Below, in pieces: positions 61,013-64,000 of a stretch of 64,000 nucleotides of DNA. The position numbers and the translations under genes were made by a program. The notes under the pieces were generated by a model. It made no database searches. It saw only the letters and a program-made list of their open reading frames with translations, and was not told where the DNA came from. Position 1 is the first letter of the stretch. Each line of letters opens with the position of its first letter. Source of the stretch: Chitinophagaceae bacterium (GTDB lineage: Bacteria > Bacteroidota > Bacteroidia > Chitinophagales > Chitinophagaceae); the NCBI GenBank assembly GCA_016719015.1, contig JADKAZ010000001.1, positions 372,001 through 436,000 of the forward strand, in the 5' to 3' direction.

Positions 61013-61331
61013 TAAATAGCACACAGGGGACGGTGGAACAGGCTGTAAAGAGGATAGTGGTGCTACTAAAAGTGGGAGATTAACCAGAGGCCGTTTTTAC
61101 AAACGGTACTGCAAGGTATAGAGAAGATTGATTATGGGCAATATTTTATTTTATATATCACCATTATTTTCTTGTTAACCGTACTATAAATAAGGGGCAG
61201 GATACAATGCCGGAGTGAGACCAGACCCATTTTTGTCACTGCAAAAAACCGCAACAAGAAGCCTGTAACCCTTCCGAAAATAATATAATTTTTCCGACAT
61301 TTTTTTCTACTAGTTATCCAAAATACGCTGA
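60992..61331. other. Intergenic region between cassette C and def
   Basis: About 340 bases. It contains the cassette C promoter and a small CCGTTT/AAACGG inverted repeat (61091-61106). The def gene ends at 61332 and I see no strong terminator after it, so read-through into cassette C is possible. Confidence 0.5.
61112..61141 (-). promoter_or_regulatory. Likely promoter of cassette C
   Basis: On the minus strand TTG (61139-61141) and TACCTTG (61112-61118), spaced 20 bases, approximate TTG/TAnnTTTG with one T missing. The start codon is 121 bases downstream. No equally good match was seen upstream of cassettes A and B. Confidence 0.4.
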
Positions 61332-61910
61332 CTACCCGGGGAAAACCATTTTATAGTCCACATTTACCTTCCCCCTGGAGATATCATTCAGTTTGCCCTT
61401 CATTAATTTACGTTTGAGCGGGGAAATATGGTCAATGAAAAGTTTGCCTTCGATGTGGTCATATTCATGTAAAATAACCCTGGCAGAAAGCCCGGTAAAG
61501 TTCTTTGTCTGTTCATGAAATTGTTCATTACAAAAACGAAGCGTAACACTCTCCTGCCTGTAAATATCTTCCCGGATTTTCGGAATACTGAGGCATCCTT
61601 CATTGTAAGGCCATTCGTCACCTTCCAGTTCAGCAATATGAGCATTTATAAAAACGGCTTTAGTTCCATTGTCCCCAGGATATTCAGCTCTTTCTTCTTC
61701 ATTCATATTATTGAACATCTGTTCAGTGTCTACAACAAACAAACGGATATCCCTGTTAATCTGCGGAGCAGCCAACCCTACCCCGCTGCTGGCATACATG
61801 GTTTCCCACATATCTTCGATTAGTTTATCCAGTTGAGGATAACCCGGGGTAATATCTGCCGCAATCTTTCTTAATGCCGGATGCCCGTATGCTACGATGG
61901 GTAGTATCAT
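61332..61910 (-). CDS. def: Peptide deformylase
   Basis: A 192-residue metalloenzyme that removes the formyl group from nascent proteins. The three motifs are intact: GVGLAAPQI, EGCLSIP (metal-binding Cys) and LHEYDHIEGKLF (HExxH). Length and C-terminus are as in type 1B enzymes. A promoter lies at 61938-61968, at the end of ruvX. Confidence 0.96.
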   Translation of the reverse strand: MILPIVAYGHPALRKIAADITPGYPQLDKLIEDMWETMYASSGVGLAAPQINRDIRLFVVDTEQMFNNMNEEERAEYPGDNGTKAVFINAHIAELEGDEWPYNEGCLSIPKIREDIYRQESVTLRFCNEQFHEQTKNFTGLSARVILHEYDHIEGKLFIDHISPLKRKLMKGKLNDISRGKVNVDYKMVFPG

Positions 61911-61937
61911 GCCTTTAACCTGGTTTATTTAAGGGAG

Positions 61938-61968
61938 CAAATTTAACCCCAATTGACCAGTTAGCCAA
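61938..61968 (-). promoter_or_regulatory. Promoter of def
   Basis: On the minus strand TTG (61966-61968) and TAAATTTG (61938-61945), spaced 20 bases. It overlaps the last codons of ruvX; the def start is 28 bases downstream of the -7 box. Confidence 0.6.
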
Positions 61969-62374
61969 TTGACCGGAGATATTCCTGTAACATAATAGTG
62001 GCCGCAATTTCATCCACAAGTGCTTTGTTGCGGCGTTGCATTTTTTTCAGTCCCATTTCCAGCATGGCATCTTTAGCCATTTTGGAAGTGTATCGTTCAT
62101 CTACTTTCTTAATTGGCATATCGGGAAAATTTTTTTGCATGTCTTTGATACATTTCTCCACCAGTGGTGTGGCATGAGTGCTGCTATCATCCCAATTGGT
62201 GGGCCAGCCAATCAATATTAACTCAACTGGTTCTTTTAGAAAATAATTTTTCAAAAAAGGAATCAATTCTTTAGAATGTAAAGTTGTTAAACCCGTTGCA
62301 ATAATTTGCAGTGGATCTGTAACGGCAAGGCCGGTTCTTTTGAGCCCAAAATCTATGGATAGTATTCTTGCCAA
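61961..62374 (-). CDS. ruvX: Putative pre-16S rRNA nuclease / Holliday junction resolvase-like protein
   Basis: A 137-residue YqgF-family nuclease with an RNase H fold, processing 16S rRNA 5' ends in E. coli. Motifs LSIDFGLKRTGLAVTDP (first catalytic Asp), LILIGWPTNWDDSS, VDERYTSKMA and LVDEIAATIMLQEYL (last Asp/Glu pair) are visible. It begins six bases after the upstream prenyltransferase gene, so the two are coupled. Confidence 0.93.
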   Translation of the reverse strand: MARILSIDFGLKRTGLAVTDPLQIIATGLTTLHSKELIPFLKNYFLKEPVELILIGWPTNWDDSSTHATPLVEKCIKDMQKNFPDMPIKKVDERYTSKMAKDAMLEMGLKKMQRRNKALVDEIAATIMLQEYLRSIG

Positions 62375-62380
62375 TTATGT

Positions 62381-63322
62381 TTAATTGATAAATAAATCTG
62401 TAATAACAAAGATGGCGAAAACAACTGATGCAATACCATTGGCTGTCATAAAAGCAAGATTTACTTTCCGTAAGTCAGTTGGCTTTACAATTGAATGCTG
62501 ATAGATCAACATGCCTATAAACACGGCAACACCTATCCAGTATATCCAGCCAAAATCTCCATAACGGCCGGCAATAAATACAGCCGAGGCACTTAATCCG
62601 TGCAATAATTCTGATATGCGTAACGCTTTTGCCTTTCCTGCCCAGGCAGGTATAGAATATAACTGCTGCGATTTATCAAACTCTTCATCCTGCAATGCGT
62701 AAATTATATCAAAGCCGCTGACCCAAAAGATAACAGCTAATGAAAAAAGAATAGGCAGTAAATCAAACTTACCTGTAACTGCTAAATATGCACCGATTGG
62801 TGCTAATGATAAACCTAGTCCTAATATTAAATGACAAAGTGCTGTAAAACGTTTAGTATAACTATAACCCAGCACTACGGCCAAGGCGACTGGTGATAAA
62901 TAAAAACATATCCGGTTGATAAAAAAAGTACAAACCACGAATAGCAAACTGCTGATTATTGTAAATATCAATGCATTTTTTTCTGATATAACTCCGGAAG
63001 GAATTTCTCTAATTGCTGTTCTTGGATTTCTTGCATCAAATTTTCTGTCGAGATAACGGTTGAAGGCCATTGCTGCACTACGGGCAAAGACCATACAGAG
63101 AATGACTAACGATAGTAGTATTCCAAAATCCCTCCATGCTTCAACTTCCGAATTAGCTTTGACTGTATCATCCCATCTAATTGTTTTGTTTAAATTCCAT
63201 TGTTCAACACCATACACAACTTCAGTTTTTAATGGCAGAAAAAAACCAATCAACGCAAAAGGCATTGCGAAAATGGTATGAGAGAATTTTATAAAAGAGA
63301 GATAACTTTTTACTTTCGACAT
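62381..63322 (-). CDS. UbiA-family prenyltransferase, MqnP-like
   Basis: A 313-residue membrane protein with about eight hydrophobic segments. The first Asp-rich motif is AMAFNRYLDRKFDARNPRTA and the second DIIYALQDEEFDK, both in cytoplasmic loops and binding the Mg-prenyl diphosphate. The ARNPRTA(I)RE context fits the 4-hydroxybenzoate prenyltransferase-like MqnP of the futalosine menaquinone route better than MenA or UbiA proper, but that assignment is inferred. It lies in a leftward operon between the RNA methyltransferase and ruvX. The loop after TM1 has a ~35-residue insertion. Confidence 0.82.
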   Translation of the reverse strand: MSKVKSYLSFIKFSHTIFAMPFALIGFFLPLKTEVVYGVEQWNLNKTIRWDDTVKANSEVEAWRDFGILLSLVILCMVFARSAAMAFNRYLDRKFDARNPRTAIREIPSGVISEKNALIFTIISSLLFVVCTFFINRICFYLSPVALAVVLGYSYTKRFTALCHLILGLGLSLAPIGAYLAVTGKFDLLPILFSLAVIFWVSGFDIIYALQDEEFDKSQQLYSIPAWAGKAKALRISELLHGLSASAVFIAGRYGDFGWIYWIGVAVFIGMLIYQHSIVKPTDLRKVNLAFMTANGIASVVFAIFVITDLFIN

Positions 63323-63342
63323 ATTTCAAAATTAAAATGAAT

Positions 63343-63900
63343 CTATGGCCTAAGTTCCCCTTTAGGGGACAGGGGCATTCTTTGCCTCACCAGCTCCCAT
63401 AACACTACTCCTGCTGCTGTTGCAATATTCAGCGAATGTTTCATTCCCAATTGAGGTATTTCAATACAACCATCAGATAAAGCAATAGTGGATTGCTCCA
63501 CACCGGATTTTTCATTTCCAAAAATGACCGCTATTTTTTCATCCGGTTCAAAACCGATAGCATTTAATTTAAAACTTCCTTCGGCTTGTTCCGCAGCATA
63601 CACATTATATCCTTGTATACGTAATTCATCAATCGCTTCTGCAGTGGTTGCAAAATGTTTCCATGCTACCGATTCTTCCGCACCCAATGCTGTTTTTTTT
63701 ATTTCTTTATGAGGTGGTTTCGACGTGTAGCCTACAATATAGATCGCCTCGATCAGAAAAGCATCGGAGGTGCGAAAGACACTGCCTACATTATAGGCAC
63801 TGCGAATATTTTCCAACACTACAATAACGGGAGTTTTCTCCGACTGTTTAAATTCTTCTACCGATTTCCGGCCCAGTTCCTCCATGCTCAATTTTCGCAT
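63343..63900 (-). CDS. TrmH/SpoU-family RNA methyltransferase
   Basis: A 185-residue SAM-dependent SPOUT enzyme that 2'-O-methylates tRNA or rRNA. NIRSAYNVGSVFRTSDAF carries the motif 1 Asn and Arg, IAVIFGNEKSGVE is motif 2, and MKHSLNIATAAGVVLWEL is motif 3 with the knot. The C-terminal PLSPKGELRP is encoded by a TCCCC/GGGGA palindrome (63356-63369) and is probably an add-on from a repeat sequence. A TATATTTG -7 box is at 63905-63912. The substrate is not determinable. Confidence 0.88.
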   Translation of the reverse strand: MRKLSMEELGRKSVEEFKQSEKTPVIVVLENIRSAYNVGSVFRTSDAFLIEAIYIVGYTSKPPHKEIKKTALGAEESVAWKHFATTAEAIDELRIQGYNVYAAEQAEGSFKLNAIGFEPDEKIAVIFGNEKSGVEQSTIALSDGCIEIPQLGMKHSLNIATAAGVVLWELVRQRMPLSPKGELRP

Positions 63901-63911
63901 GCTGCAAATAT

Positions 63912-63942
63912 AGTTATGAGTTGTGAGCTACGAGTTACGAGC
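63912..63942. repeat. Degenerate GAGTT/GAGC repeat upstream of the RNA methyltransferase
   Basis: AGTTATGAGTTGTGAGCTAC followed by GAGTTACGAGC: near-tandem heptamer-like units of the same style as the repeat inside aroA (29517-29550). It also contains the stop codon of the fragment that ends here on the minus strand. Confidence 0.5.
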
Positions 63943-64000
63943 AGGTTCTGAAAGAATAATATTCGCTTCATTCTTCAGGATTTCCATCTCGCAACCCGTC
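63928..64000 (-). CDS. Possible C-terminal end of an upstream gene
   Basis: On the minus strand one frame is open from the right edge and ends in TAG at 63928-63930, reading CEMEILKNEANIILSEPARNS. The last residues come from the repeat. The other two frames stop earlier. Too little is visible to name it. Confidence 0.35.
   Translation of the reverse strand, partial: TGCEMEILKNEANIILSEPARNS

Overview
The window comes from a Bacteroidota chromosome, most probably the Chitinophagaceae or a close relative. The evidence is low-to-moderate GC, TAnnTTTG-type promoter elements instead of a classical -10 box, little use of Shine-Dalgarno sequences, type IX secretion (T9SS) C-terminal sorting domains, and a core gene content typical of the phylum. 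No rRNA, tRNA, CRISPR array, transposase or prophage module was seen.

Layout. Positions 1-7.4 kb hold an acyl-CoA thioesterase, two acyltransferases of the PlsC fold, an SdrD-B-like/T9SS protein, rpsA and a BaiN/HI0933-type flavoprotein. Positions 7.4-19.9 kb hold map and then, read leftward from rpsJ, the complete S10-spc ribosomal series from rpsJ to secY (22 genes). Next come an opposite-strand flippase-like gene and fusA (20-23.3 kb). Positions 23.6-27.9 kb carry envelope genes: an OmpA/thrombospondin-repeat porin-like protein, an L,D-transpeptidase lipoprotein divergent from a VanX-type dipeptidase, and a DUF952 protein. Positions 27.9-34.5 kb form a leftward aromatic amino acid operon: aminotransferase, tyrA, DAHP synthase-chorismate mutase, aroB, aroA, aroC. 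Its aroC is broken by a frame change, and aroA contains a heptanucleotide-repeat insertion. Then follow a DEAD-box helicase, a small lipoprotein, an ECF sigma factor translationally coupled to a membrane protein that joins an anti-sigma-like cytoplasmic domain to a trypsin-like protease, a frameshifted sugar-nucleotidyltransferase, a PLP deaminase, lipB, an rluD-family gene and secreted proteins.

The most unusual region is 45.2-61.0 kb. A cassette transcribed leftward is present three times in tandem. Each copy has a nearly invariant 196-residue T9SS-sorted protein, followed by a giant Gly/Ser/Thr/Asn-rich fibre-like secreted protein (1180-1500 residues). The first ~260-290 residues of the giant protein are nearly identical between copies and the rest is different. 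A Lys/Pro/Thr-rich tail follows, as a separate gene in two copies and fused to the giant protein in the third. Each unit ends in a strong hairpin terminator. Two of the giant proteins end in different C1q/TNF-like domains; the third carries six tandem 86-residue repeats and a different C-terminal domain. This looks like a modular surface-fibre family with constant bases and variable tips, kept similar by recombination. It is the best candidate here for an undescribed system.

The window ends with housekeeping genes read leftward: a TrmH-type RNA methyltransferase, a UbiA/MqnP-type prenyltransferase, ruvX and def. Three reading-frame breaks (aroC, the nucleotidyltransferase and fibre copy B) each look like the loss of one base, so uncorrected sequencing or assembly errors remain a real alternative to true gene decay.
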